From Plasmodium brasilianum (Eukaryota; Apicomplexa; Aconoidasida; Haemosporida; Plasmodiidae), in NCBI RefSeq assembly GCF_023973825.1, contig NC_090118.1, positions 1,099,001 to 1,163,000 of the forward strand: 64,000 nucleotides of DNA, in the 5' to 3' direction. The position numbers were made by a program, and so were the translations under genes. The notes beneath the pieces are model-generated. The model was not told where the DNA came from. It searched no databases and was given only the letters and a program-made list of their open reading frames with translations. Below, piece after piece: positions 45,729 through 57,400 of this stretch (position 1 is its first letter; each line of letters starts with the position of its first letter).

Positions 45729-46727
45729 ATGAATTGCGGTTTTTCTTTTTTTTGTATTTTAATAATAAATATAATTCTTTCAATAAATTTAATCGTTGAA
45801 TGTAATAAATTAATGTTAAATGACAAAGACAAAATGACAGTGGATGCTATTCTTTCAAAAGAGGTGAAAGAGAACAAAGGATTCAACATACAACAAGTAG
45901 AAAAAGGAAACGCCATTTCGCACAAAAAACTTGAAATGAACATTAACCATCACAATGTGAATGACAATGATTTGAAGGATCATATGGACAAGCTAAGGAA
46001 ATTACACAAAGATTTAAAAAATAGTAGTAGTAGTAGTAGTAATAGTAATAATAGTAGTACTAATAGTAGTAATAGTAGTAGTAAAGCATATTCAAAAGGG
46101 GATATACTAAAAGTTGAAGATCAGAATAGTAGTAATAAGACAGATAAGAATAATCATAGTACAAATGGAAAAGGGGAGAAGGATAATAACGATGATAGCT
46201 TAAGAAAATACATTTTACAAGAAATAAATAACAACAGAAAATTAGATACAGAGAAAAAAAGCTATGAAGAAATAAATTTGTTAGAAGAAAATTCAAAAAA
46301 ACTACAAAATGATATTCATACTTGGTTAAAGTCAGTAAATGACATAGAAGAAAAGTCCAAAAAACTAAAAGATATTAAAAGTCAACTATTAAATAATATT
46401 GCATCTTTAAATCAAACTTTAACAGAAGAAATAGAAAATATAAATGATATTAAAAAGTTACAAAAAGAACAAAATGACATTTTTTCTGAAAATTGGTTAT
46501 ACTTTTTCCCCTCAACATCTGACTATTTAATAGAAGAAAAAAATAAATCGAATTATAATATTTTAAATTATTTAGAATCCTTTAGTAAAAAAAATAAACA
46601 ACAGAGTTACGAAAGTAATATAAGGAAACAACAAAAACCTCATCATTATGATAATACTAATTCTAGTGATATTTTCCACTTTTTAAGCTATTTCGTCCTC
46701 TTAATGTTTTTTTTTTTTTTTAGTTAA
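45729..46727 (+). CDS. GPI-anchored coiled-coil protein, resembles apical merozoite protein Pf34
   Basis: Single exon of 332 residues, counted from ATG 45729. That start gives a classical signal peptide (MNCGFSFFCILIINIILS). The middle is Ser/Asn-rich (near residues 98-120) and then a Lys/Glu coiled coil (LLEENSKKLQNDIHTWLKSV and NDIEEKSKKLKDIKSQLLNN). The C-terminus is a hydrophobic tail (DIFHFLSYFVLLMFFFFF) preceded by small residues (NSSD), as in a GPI-attachment signal. Pf34 is a GPI-anchored rhoptry-neck/apical protein of about this length, and, from memory, sits next to a RanBP1 gene in P. falciparum, as here. I rely on size, architecture and neighbourhood, not on sequence comparison. 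It should be expressed in schizonts or merozoites. Confidence 0.7.
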   Translation: MNCGFSFFCILIINIILSINLIVECNKLMLNDKDKMTVDAILSKEVKENKGFNIQQVEKGNAISHKKLEMNINHHNVNDNDLKDHMDKLRKLHKDLKNSSSSSSNSNNSSTNSSNSSSKAYSKGDILKVEDQNSSNKTDKNNHSTNGKGEKDNNDDSLRKYILQEINNNRKLDTEKKSYEEINLLEENSKKLQNDIHTWLKSVNDIEEKSKKLKDIKSQLLNNIASLNQTLTEEIENINDIKKLQKEQNDIFSENWLYFFPSTSDYLIEEKNKSNYNILNYLESFSKKNKQQSYESNIRKQQKPHHYDNTNSSDIFHFLSYFVLLMFFFFFS

Positions 46728-47964
46728 TTAAAAAGGGTGAGGGAAGGGGAAAGGTAAAAAAAAAAGGCAACATAAAATGGAAGAAATATGTGGGGATGAG
46801 TACATACAAACATATGCGGCATAATATATATACATATACTTATATTTATACTATTATATATACACGCGTAAACATTGTGACATATTATTTAAGCTCTTTC
46901 CTTTTTTTTCTGCTTCTCTAATTCGGGGGGTCGCTTATTACCCGTGGGGAGGCATATATATATATGCCTACATATTGATATAAATATGGATACTCATATA
47001 GGCATACACGTACGTATACCCATACATACATTTATGCATATATAAATTTAACACACATTAGCAGTATGCTATTGCAGTAACGCTTAACTTCTGTTTTGTT
47101 ATGCCCCTGGTTTGGTAAATCAATTTTGCGAATTGAAGCAAGGTGTTTTTTTTTTTATTTTTTTTAATGTATATTTAGGCTTTGTGGTAATATATTTGAA
47201 CATATAAATGAATACAAAAAAAAAAAAAATATATATATATATATATACATATGTATATATATGTATGTATAAACTTCTACACCTCTGTAAATACTTAAGT
47301 ATTTTTTTTTTATTTCACCTAACATTGCTGCTATATTTAAATGTGTGTTTCATTATAATATGTTGTTTAACTTTTTAAAGATTTTGCAAAAATACGTTAT
47401 TTCAAATTTTATTAATTTAATATGTTTAAAAGTAAAAATGAATACAGAATACTATGAATAAAGTTGCAAGTGGATGTTAATTAACAAAAATAGATAAATT
47501 TTATAAATACGGCAAATTAAAAAGGTGATAAGTAAGAGTAATAATGCATATGAGCAACAAACACCAGTTAACATTTTAGTGCTGACTTTGAAATAATCAT
47601 TATTTAACCTCCCCTTTTTTTTTTTTTTTTGTAATTGTCAATATAAATTATTGTACACTGCTAAATCTCAAATACACAAAAAAAAGGATGAGAAAGAATG
47701 GGGGTTAAAAAAAAAAAAAAAAAAAAAAACATATGCTGAAGTAGAATGTAATATTGACGCAATGCACCAAAATTACGAATAAAAGATATAAATTTCTTTC
47801 GTTCCTTCGTGCATTCGTTCGTTCTTTCGTTCGCTTGTCCGCCCGTTCCTTTTTTCCCACATTATTAACGTTAATAAAAAAAGAAGTTGCGAGTACAAAT
47901 CGTTCTGCTAGACGTAAATTAGTTTAATGGGCCCCCCTCCCCCCAACGCAAATTATGTGTAGAT
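46728..47964. other. Convergent intergenic region, no gene recognised
   Basis: Lies between the 3' ends of the Pf34-like gene and NHP2. It includes a G/C-richer patch at 46920-46955 (GGGGGG and GTGGGGAGG), microsatellite TA/TATG DNA, and the long poly-A at 47707-47729. A TTCGTTC-rich and C-rich stretch (47797-47945) adjoins the NHP2 stop. No exon or known RNA recognised. Confidence 0.5.
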
Positions 47965-48624
47965 CTATGACTGAAAAAAGGGGTGATTTTTTTTGACAGC
48001 TGCTAATAGTTTTTCGTAGAGCTTGGAATAATTATTAATTTTTTGTTTCTTATTGTACTGATTTATTGTGTCTTCAAATATGGAAATATGATCTTTATTT
48101 GGGTTTATTATAAATAAACAAGTAATTGATCGTTTTAATTTACATAAATGTGCTAACTTATTTTTTGTTGTAACAAAAGTATATGGAATATTATGTTCTT
48201 CACAAAATACGGGTATATGACAAATAATATCAATGGGGTATATATCGACAGCTATAATAACAATACCTTGCATTCCTTTTCTTATAGCTTTAATAACTTG
48301 ACTTAATCCTATTACTAAAAATTTTGTTTTTAATATTTTTTTTCTTTGTTCATCTAAATTTTCATTTGTTTTTATTATATGTGATATGTTTACCTTAGCA
48401 CAGTATGTGTAATCCAGAATTTTTAAAAAGTATTTATAATACTTTTTTTTTAATAATGGTTCACTAATTACTGATATGTAACACTTACTATTCTCTGTTT
48501 TTATCTCTTCAATCATTTTATCGTAATTGTTTTTTCCTTTCTTACTATTATTACTGTTGTTGTTTTGCCCTTCCTTCTCATTCGTTTCTTTGTTACTTTC
48601 AGACTCTTCATTTATCTCTTTCAT
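47965..48624 (-). CDS. NHP2: H/ACA snoRNP protein NHP2 (L7Ae family)
   Basis: Single exon of 219 residues. Residues 1-55 are a Glu/Asn/Lys-rich extension. The L7Ae/L30e fold follows. ISEPLLKKKYYKYFLKIL is the NHP2 start signature (PLA.KKL.K...K). SQVIKAIRKGMQGIVIIAVD matches the K-x2-RKG-x-KG kink-turn-binding core. DIICHIPVFCEEHNIPYTFV is the diagnostic P.D...H.P..CE...PY.. block, and KLAHLCKLKRSITCLFI corresponds to the L..A.G.KR..c...i motif. NHP2 binds H/ACA snoRNAs with dyskerin/Cbf5, GAR1 and NOP10 for rRNA pseudouridylation. An insert of about 20 residues (near 85-105) separates the first helix from the core. The older generic label L7Ae/L30e ribosomal protein fits the fold but not the motifs as well. 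Confidence 0.85.
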   Translation of the reverse strand: MKEINEESESNKETNEKEGQNNNSNNSKKGKNNYDKMIEEIKTENSKCYISVISEPLLKKKYYKYFLKILDYTYCAKVNISHIIKTNENLDEQRKKILKTKFLVIGLSQVIKAIRKGMQGIVIIAVDIYPIDIICHIPVFCEEHNIPYTFVTTKNKLAHLCKLKRSITCLFIINPNKDHISIFEDTINQYNKKQKINNYSKLYEKLLAAVKKNHPFFQS

Positions 48625-49278
48625 TTTTTTTTTTTTTTTTTTGTTCTTTCGTTCAATCAGAGAAACATAAACATAGCTCTATATTACACCCTTATGGGTA
48701 AATAAACGTATATTATATAATATTAACAAGTATGCGTTTCTAGGCTCATAAGGCTTAAAGTATTCATTTACAATTTTGTAACGCGAATAGAAGATATAAG
48801 TATATCAAGTGTTATAAAGTACCACCTTTAATTAGTCGCTTTGTTGCTTTTTTTTATAAAGAATTAATTGTTATTTTAAAAAAGGCGCGGATTAAGTAAT
48901 CATATTAATGTATATTTATACATATGTACAAATTTACATACGTACATATATATTTATGTACAATGTTTACTGTGATATAATTTACAACTTTAACTCTATG
49001 TATACGCTGCAAGAATCTTTTCGTTATTTTTTTTTTTTAAATTATTTAAAGCATAATGTTATAGGCATACTGTTAAAATGTTATTATTAATTGCGTTTTT
49101 TTTTTTTTTTTTTTAAAAACTTCTGGTATGCTATTAATTACAAAGAGCAGAAAGAAAATGTAACCGTAACAATGAAAAAAAAAAAAAAAATATAGTAAAC
49201 ACTGGTTGACCGGAAAAATAAACAGAAAATACGCAAATAATTAAACAAGCGAATAAACGTTTAATTGTTTATGAAAAC
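48625..49278. other. Divergent promoter region between NHP2 and the PI4K gene
   Basis: AT-rich with poly-T (48624-48642, 49097-49113) and poly-A runs. It is probably the shared promoter region for the minus-strand NHP2 and the plus-strand kinase. The frame at 48908-49090 is not convincing. Confidence 0.45.
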
Positions 49279-50104
49279 ATGCAAAATAAAATGAATAATG
49301 TAATTTAAAAATGAACCAGGAAAACCTCAAAAAAGGGGAAAGAAAAATGTAAATACATAAATTGCACTATATGTAAAATTTTATATGCATAATATACATA
49401 TACATAATATAAAAATACATACATATAGATATGCATGTATATAAATATATACATATATATACACATATATATACCTATATATATGCATAATACAAAAAAG
49501 GAAAAAATAGAAATTAATTCTTGCCCCTCCACTTTAAAAAAAAATAATTTTTAATTAACCTCTTTTTCCCTTCATATTTAGAACTTCGAATTGTTTCGAT
49601 TATCATATAAAATGATAAATATATTCTTTTTAAACGAAAACCTGTGTACTTTTGTATCCATTATTAATAGAGAATTCAAAATTTTGAAAAATTGAAATTA
49701 TACGAGTTTGAAATGTAGCAACTTCAGTTTCAGTATATATCTGCATAATTACATATGTACACACATGTACGCATATATACACTTATATATACATATATGT
49801 AAACATATATACTTATATATATCAATATATACCTATATATACTTATATATATACAGATATATACATATATACCCATATATATACAGATATATACATATAT
49901 ACACATATATACCCATATATACACGGATATATACATATATATACAAAATGTACATAATTGCATATATATATGCTTAATGAAATTCACACGTGCATGTATA
50001 TGGGCACATGTATGTGTATAATCACATACGAATGCATATTAGTTCATAAGAATATAATGAACGGAAAGACAAACATTCATAGTTTAAAAGCTCATGTAAA
50101 AATG
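49279..50104 (+). CDS. Candidate 5' exons of the PI4-kinase gene
   Basis: Three phase-compatible pieces precede the kinase exons: 49279-49299 (MQNKMNN, weak), 49582-49645 ([19 protein letters not shown], after a clear TTCATATTTAG acceptor) and 50043-50104 ([20 protein letters not shown], before a GTAACT donor). The last one ends in phase 0, as required by the exon at 51425. A shorter alternative is to start at the ATG at 50057. Support comes only from splice sites and codon character, so the first piece in particular may be wrong. The intron between 49646 and 50042 carries a TACATATATACAC-type microsatellite at 49745-49945. Confidence 0.4.
49745..49945 (+). repeat. TATATACA microsatellite
   Basis: A long series of 8-10-base TATATACA/TATATACC/TATATACT units with no coding character. 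The Tyr/Ile-rich open frames seen on both strands here are artefacts. Confidence 0.85.
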
Positions 50105-51424
50105 GTAACTAAAGTAATCGTATGTAGAAAATTTTATCAGAATTTAAAGAAACGATGAGAAAAGAAAAAATTGGACTTAGCGAACGTCTGTATCATATAT
50201 GCTCCCATCACATGAATACATAAATATATGTAAGTATATATGTATATAGAATACAAATGAAAAAAGGATGGTGCATTAGTGCATTTCTATGTTATATAGT
50301 AAAGACATAATTATTTTCATTTGGACCATATACTTGTATGTAGATGTTGTATGAAAAAAAAAAAAAAGAGAGAAAATGTATTTAACGTAGAATTAGTATT
50401 ATATGGGATTCTTTTTGAAGAAAAGAACAAAAACAGAGTGATATTATTTCTTTTTCTTTTCTTTTTGTTTCTTCTTTTTTTTTTTTTTTTGTAATAAGAA
50501 TATTCTTGACAGTTAAGTTAGTTTGCTTAGGCTTTTCCCGCGCAGTCGGGATTTTTTTTTAATAATTAGAAGCCCTTTTTTTTTTTTTTTTTGATAAAAT
50601 TATTTTTTATGTTTTAACTTTGCTCATATTGTTAATCTGTTTAATGACTGTCATTTGTTCTTGTTTATTGTGAATTTTTGTTTATTTTATTGATTTGCTA
50701 TGTGCCCTTTTGCAAATTGTTTATGTTGTAATATTATAACGCTATCCTTTGATTATTTTAGCATGTCGTGATGGCGCCATGCTATGAGTTCCCGTTTGTC
50801 ATTTAAAGTGTCTGCTAAATGATTTGTTTTTATTATCATTTTTTTGTTTTTTTTAACTTGTCGTTTTTTTCATTTTGTTGTTTTATTTATTATTATTTAT
50901 TTTTTTATTTTATTTATTTTTTTTTTTTCGTGTGTGCATGGGGGTTTTAATGACCTTTCTAACTCCCCTTATTTATGTCGTTGTTATGTTATTTGACTAA
51001 ATGAATAATTAAAAAAGAAAAAAAAAGTATAGCTTATTTGTAATTGATCCCTCAAAGGATAAAGCATATATGTCAAGAATAAATGAAATATGGGGAAATA
51101 TGAAATCAAGATGAAATCTAACGTAATTATTTGCATTTAAGAAAGAGCATTTACATGCATCTGTAGTACTGCATTTTCTTTAATATGTGTGTATACGTGT
51201 ATATGTGTATACATGGCTATTTTTTCATAGTGTGAAAATATCCAATTCTTCGATATATAACTGCACTACTGTTCAAAGATAGATACCATATTTTGCGTTT
51301 TATTCTATTGGTATCTCGTGGGTACTCTCGATTATATTCACGTGTTTACAACTTTAGTACTTGTACATTAAACTTATATGTACTCAGTAATTGACTTTTC
51401 TGCTTTTTTTTTTTTTTGTTTTAG
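50105..51424. other. 1.3-kb presumed long 5' intron or leader of the kinase gene, with GC hairpins
   Basis: No exon recognised. Contains T-rich tracts (50465-50490, 50575-50592), two G/C-rich inverted repeats (see separate entry at 50536-50784) and a T/A-rich stretch at 50880-50925. It lies between the possible exon ending at 50104 and the firm exon at 51425. Confidence 0.5.
50536..50784. other. Two short GC-rich inverted repeats, one followed by T9
   Basis: At 50536-50551, TCCCG and CGGGA form a 5-base stem with a 6-base loop, followed directly by nine T. At 50759-50784, TAGCATG and CATGCTA form a 7-base stem around a 12-base GC-rich loop. Such GC-rich palindromes stand out in DNA of this composition. 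They could be parts of a structured RNA or chance; I recognise no RNA family. Confidence 0.4.
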
Positions 51425-54400
51425 ACTTTTAAAGACACCAATATATCCAGTATACTTAAATACATAAGATGCAAAAAGAATGGAAGCAAAAATAAGACTG
51501 TTCTTATTTTTTATCTATGCAACGCGCTTGAGGAGAGACATATAAAGTACCAATAGGAAAAGATATCATCGCATACTTATTAAATCATATATATATGTGT
51601 ATATGCATATATGTCTATAATTTTTAATTTTTAATTTAAAATTTTTTTTTTTTTCCTCGTCCAATAACAGGCACGGGAAGGATGTGTTGGTTTTATACCT
51701 GAGCTTACTACCACTTTTTGAAGATAATTTGATAAACATCTTTAAGAAAAAAGTTATTGCAAGCAGAAGAGGAAAATACTACTATGAGGAGAATAAGGAA
51801 ATAGATATACAATATAGCATTAAATTAAGCAAGCTACAATTATATCTGAGTTACATAATTTTGCATATGTCCTATTTTGTGTCGTTAAATAGGAATATAA
51901 AAAAAAATAATTCAATAAAACTTTTTTTATATTATGTACATATACTAACATTTATAAATTTGCAAAAGTATATATGTTTAAATGAACAAAGTAATATATA
52001 TGAAAAATTATTTTATTTGTGTTATATAAATATGCTAATATCATTTCTTATTAATATATACAAATTTAAATTATATGAAATTTTAAGTGAAAAAAAATTT
52101 TATACCGTTTCAAAGTATATATTTCTGATTATTAATTTGTTTACGCATATAAAGAAAAATAGAAATAGTGAGAAATTATTTATTTGTTTTTATGATTATG
52201 TATATAATGTGATAAATGTTTTACTAGACAAATATGGAATATATCTGAAAAAACAAAATGGTAACACGCATGACAAGGAGATACTAGTTACTTATTACAA
52301 AAATTTTCTCATATTTCTATACAACTATATTAGAAAATTAAAAATTTTAAAGTACTCAGAAAAGTACCTCCTAAATAACAGTAAGAATGTCGTTTATAAT
52401 TTATCTTTGTTAACTATAGTGAAGAACACAGTAGACATACATTTCTTACGTGATATGTGTGAAATGAAGTGTGGACAAGTGATTGCTTTCACATTGCAAA
52501 GGGGCACAAGTAAGAAAAAGGAAGTTACTCCAAATGGAAATGTGTTAATGGGGGAGGAAGACGCTGCCAGGAGTGTCCACAACAGAGCCAACAACAGATC
52601 CTATAAAAGAACCCATAGCAGAACCTATAACAGTATCGATAATAAAGCTACAAGGGAGGTGAGAAGCGGAGAGAACTTGCGCGTGTGCGTGGGGTACGAA
52701 ACGGTAAACAGCATAGTGTTGTTAAAGATACTGAAGTTATTCGAAATTCTACATATGAGGAAGAACAGAGTTTATTTGAGTATATATATATACAATCTCG
52801 TTAACAAAATAACAAATCAAACATTACAAGAGTTATATTATGTTGTGAGGAAAAATAAACAGACGGAAGAAAACCATCTATACTATAATAGACTGTTATA
52901 TTTGTTTGAATATTATTTTAATATTCTTTTTTTTTATATAACAACAAGCCCAAATGAACGGGAAAAAAATAGAGCAATATACCATAACAACAGCTACTGT
53001 TTGTACTTAATTCAAAGCTCCATATATTTTATATATGAAATATACATGCTACTGATAGTATTACTGTCTACGGTTCGTGGCTTTAATGTCCTCCTTCATT
53101 CTAATAGTACTAGTACTGATAATCCCAGCAGAAGAAGTAATAATTTTGATTTTGTACATAAAATGCTATTTTTGGAGAGATCCGAAAATATTGTACGTAT
53201 GAATAACATTACTAGCTTAATATGTGATTGTGTTTTTGTTAATTCGTCATTTTATACTCTTACATTTTTGGAAATTGTATATAAAAATAATGAAAAACTA
53301 AATTTTTTTTTAAAACATAAATTGCATACATATATTATGAAGGGGGAAGAAGTGACTGTTATTATTAATAAGAAAAATACTTATATGAAGAAGGAATGTA
53401 CAAATATGTTAACATCACATGAACAGAGGGAGCAACACAATCATGATGAGACTACCATATTAGTGATACAAGATCATCATTTTAATATGTTGAATATGAA
53501 TAGGACCAATTTGTTTTGGGATGCGCATACAGGTTTATACACATGCGTAAATAGTTTTGTTAAATTAAATTTTATTTTTTGGAAAAATGATGATAGTGGC
53601 AGTTGCGTATATCCGGAAAGTAACGATATAAGAGGTACAACTTACCGGAATGATTCTGTTGAGGATAGTGGCAATATGTACCGTCGGAAAGACGAAAATG
53701 CACTCTATAGAGGGGGGAGAAAAAAAAGATCTTGTGAATATGCTCCAAAGGGGATTGGAAGTTTCGAAAAAAAGGAAAATGAAACAGACATAATACATTC
53801 AAATGTAATGAGAAGCAAGATGACAAATGACGATCGATGGGAAGGACAAAATTTGAATAGACCACAAAATGATAAAATAATTGTTGATAAAGGAAAATAC
53901 CGAAGAAATGAGAGGAAATTGAATGGGGAAAATTACATAGACATTTATTTCCCGTTTTTATTGAATGTTTTTTTATCATCACTTTTAAGAAAAAAAAAGA
54001 AAAAAAAAAAGAGTACTCAGTATAATAATATAGAATGTAATTGTAAGAATTATTTAGATATATACATAAATAAGATGCACTATTACTGTAATAATATATT
54101 TAATTGTAAAGCCATTTTTGTTAGTAATTTTAGTTCATTTGTAAAGAACAGTTTTAGGAAAAGGAGAAGCAACAATTGGATCGATAATATCACATCATTT
54201 AATGGTATGTTCAGCTTTTATAATAATAAAATAAGGAATGAGAAAAATAAATTATTTTTTAAAAACAAAACATTTCTCATTAGAAGTATGGAAAAGAAAC
54301 ATAGTTACTCCAAATACACCTTTTTAAAAAAAATGCTAAATTATAAAAGCTGTTATTTTGACAATGAAAAATATTATTTTAATTTTTTATTTAATATAAA

Positions 54401-57400
54401 ATTTTTGCACAATTTAAATGATACTATGAACGAATATTTTTTATTAAAAAAAAACAAGATAAACAGAAAGGCTATTTTTAGTCTTCCCTTAAACATAAAA
54501 GAGAAAATAAAAAGAATGAAACCGATACCATTTGATGATTATAGTCATAACCATCTACCAATGACCAACTTTTCGATGCTTTCCCTTGACCATATTGAAG
54601 AAAGGAGGAAATTAAGTAAAAGTAAATTAATAATAAGTGACATTTTGTCCCAAGAGTGGAAATATGAAACACGGAAGAGAAAGAAGAATGATGAGAAATA
54701 CCTACTGTACTTTCTTTTTGTTAATTATAATTATTGTATTTTTAATTATGAAAAGAATGACAATCTGGAGTATTTTCTATTGAGAATATTAAGGTGCTTT
54801 GAAATTATAATGCCTTATGTAAATATATATAAATACATATGCTCTTTTTTGATGTTCCTAACATCTCTACTGGAAAGGAAGCCGTTAGCTGACTTAGATG
54901 TATTCATCATTAATAGAAGCGTGAGGGCGCAGAAGGAGGTGCACGGGTGCACGCTTTGCACGTCGTTAGACGAGGCGGAGGAAAAAGTGGTAGAGGAAGT
55001 GGTGGAAAAAGTTGCAGAAGAAATGGTGGAAGAAGCAGCTGACGAAATGGCAGCGCATGATATGGGTGGAGGAAAGTCCGTAAAATGGTCAGAAGGCATG
55101 AGGGAAATTATGTCCAGCCGTAGTATGGGAAAGCGAAGAGGCGTTACACAAAGTAAGGAAAAGCGTTGGAGGGGTTACAATCGCAGTGAGTGTACTTTTA
55201 ATAAAGTCCAATTTAGCAAAATCATGGTGAATGGTATAGAAAAGGAATATAGATATGTAGAGCGAAACGTTTTGAAAAATATGGAAAGGATGAAGGAAGA
55301 TAACTGTTATTGTATATTTTATAAAAGTAACTACAAAATAATATGGAATATTATGATAGGAATAATTGATAAGATAAAAATATATTTATTTAGTAATACA
55401 TTTCATTATCTTTATAAGGATAAGAGAAAGTATCATAAATACCTTAGTACACTGTCATTGCATTTTTATAGGTTATATTTCACATTAGCATATTACGAAA
55501 TTTATAAGGGTAGTTACTGGAATAATTATGATTATTCTACTAGTACTAGAAAAGAAATACAAGAAATCAAAAATAAAATTATAGAAATTACACCAATACT
55601 GAGTGTTAGATATTTAAACATATATAATATTAGCAATATTTGTAAAGTTGATATTTTAAAAAGTATTAAAGAAAATAATTTGTTAAAAAATGATAAGGTA
55701 AATATAAATTGTTCGGATATAAACAAATTGTATCTATTTATAATATACTACATAGAATGCAATAGAAAAAAAGAAGACATATTATATAGCCTGTACTTTT
55801 TGATTGATAAATATATATTTGGAAATAAGGTTTTACATAAAAATGTGAAGAAACTAATTAATTATAAAATATTTGTTTTTTTAAATGATATGAATAATTT
55901 CCATGATTACAATTTTACCTATGCTACTTTCTTTTTACTTATGAATATAATGAATTATAATAAAATGATAAGGAACTACATATATTACATCTTTGATCAA
56001 ATATTTAAATTGAAACTAAATACCCTATTTGATAGTAAGTTTCTTACATGCTTTTTAAAAAATTTAGAAAAAAGTAGTCAAGATTATGCTTTTTCAAAAA
56101 TGATTCATGAAGAAAAAAAAATTTTAAAAAATAGTATAGATAAGAAAAAAAATAATATGATCAAAATAATTTATAAAGTAAATTTATATATAACTATAAA
56201 TTATTTGTTATTTTTAAAAATGCAAAATTGTTGCAAATTTTTTTTAAATTTATATTCATATTTTTACTATGAATTTTACATATTTTGTGTTAAGAAATAT
56301 ACCAAGAAGTATAATGGTTATCATTACAACCGCCGTATGTGGGATTGGAGTAAGTCTAATCGAATGGACTCTAATGTTAAAAACAGAACAAAATTATCTA
56401 GTCGGAGAAATTCTATGTGTTCTAACGTAAACCATGTAGGGCACTTGAGAAGAGGACAGTCCTCTCATTATCATGAACGTTGTTATAAACGAAGTGCATT
56501 TGACAGGAATAGAAGTCCTAGTTGTCATCATTTCATGGCGCATGACCCCATAGATAGTGAAGAGGAAGAGTATAACTTAAATTCGAAGGAATTACTTGAT
56601 GGTATAGTTGATAGCAAAGGATATATTATGGTAAATATGAGTGAAGTTTTCTTAGAGAGCAATGAACTGATAAGCGACAAGGGTTTGAACAAAGAAAACA
56701 ACACTGAAGAGTATATTTGTAATAGTAATATACGTTTATCAGATACAATTGGGCAAACACATCTTTTCGATAAAGATAAATATGTCAGAAGGGAAAAGCA
56801 TCAGAGCGTAGTAAATAATGCAGAGAGGAAATATAAGAGGGCGTATGAGAACCTACCCAAAGGTGTAAAAATTTCAAAGCATATGGTCACTTATTTGAAA
56901 AGTAATTACGGTAATAATAGAATGAAGAGCTTTCGTAAAAAGTATTACACTAGTAGCATTGTTGAAAATTATCAAAATTATAACATCACTTTGGCTGCGT
57001 TAAACACAACGAACACTCTTTTTAACCGTAGAAGAATAATAAGGGGCAGAAGGAAAATGAGAAAAAAACAAAAAAAAAATTCCTTTTTTTTCGAGTCCCA
57101 CAAGGATTTCAATGAATTTTTTGATAGTCAGGAAAATGAAGCATATGGAACAGATGGCGCAGACGGTGCAAATGGGATAGATAGCATTAATGGAATAAAT
57201 TACACAAATGATGAAAATGGAGCCAAGTTAGCGAATAATGTAAATAGCGGAAAAAGGGTAAATGTCACTAATGCCACAAATGGTAGTAATGATACCATCG
57301 ATGATGATGTAAACTACTTCAAAATATTGAAAAAAGTAAAGGGAAATAACACGTATATATATAACCTATATGACATAAAAATAAACAAACGCGTTTTATA

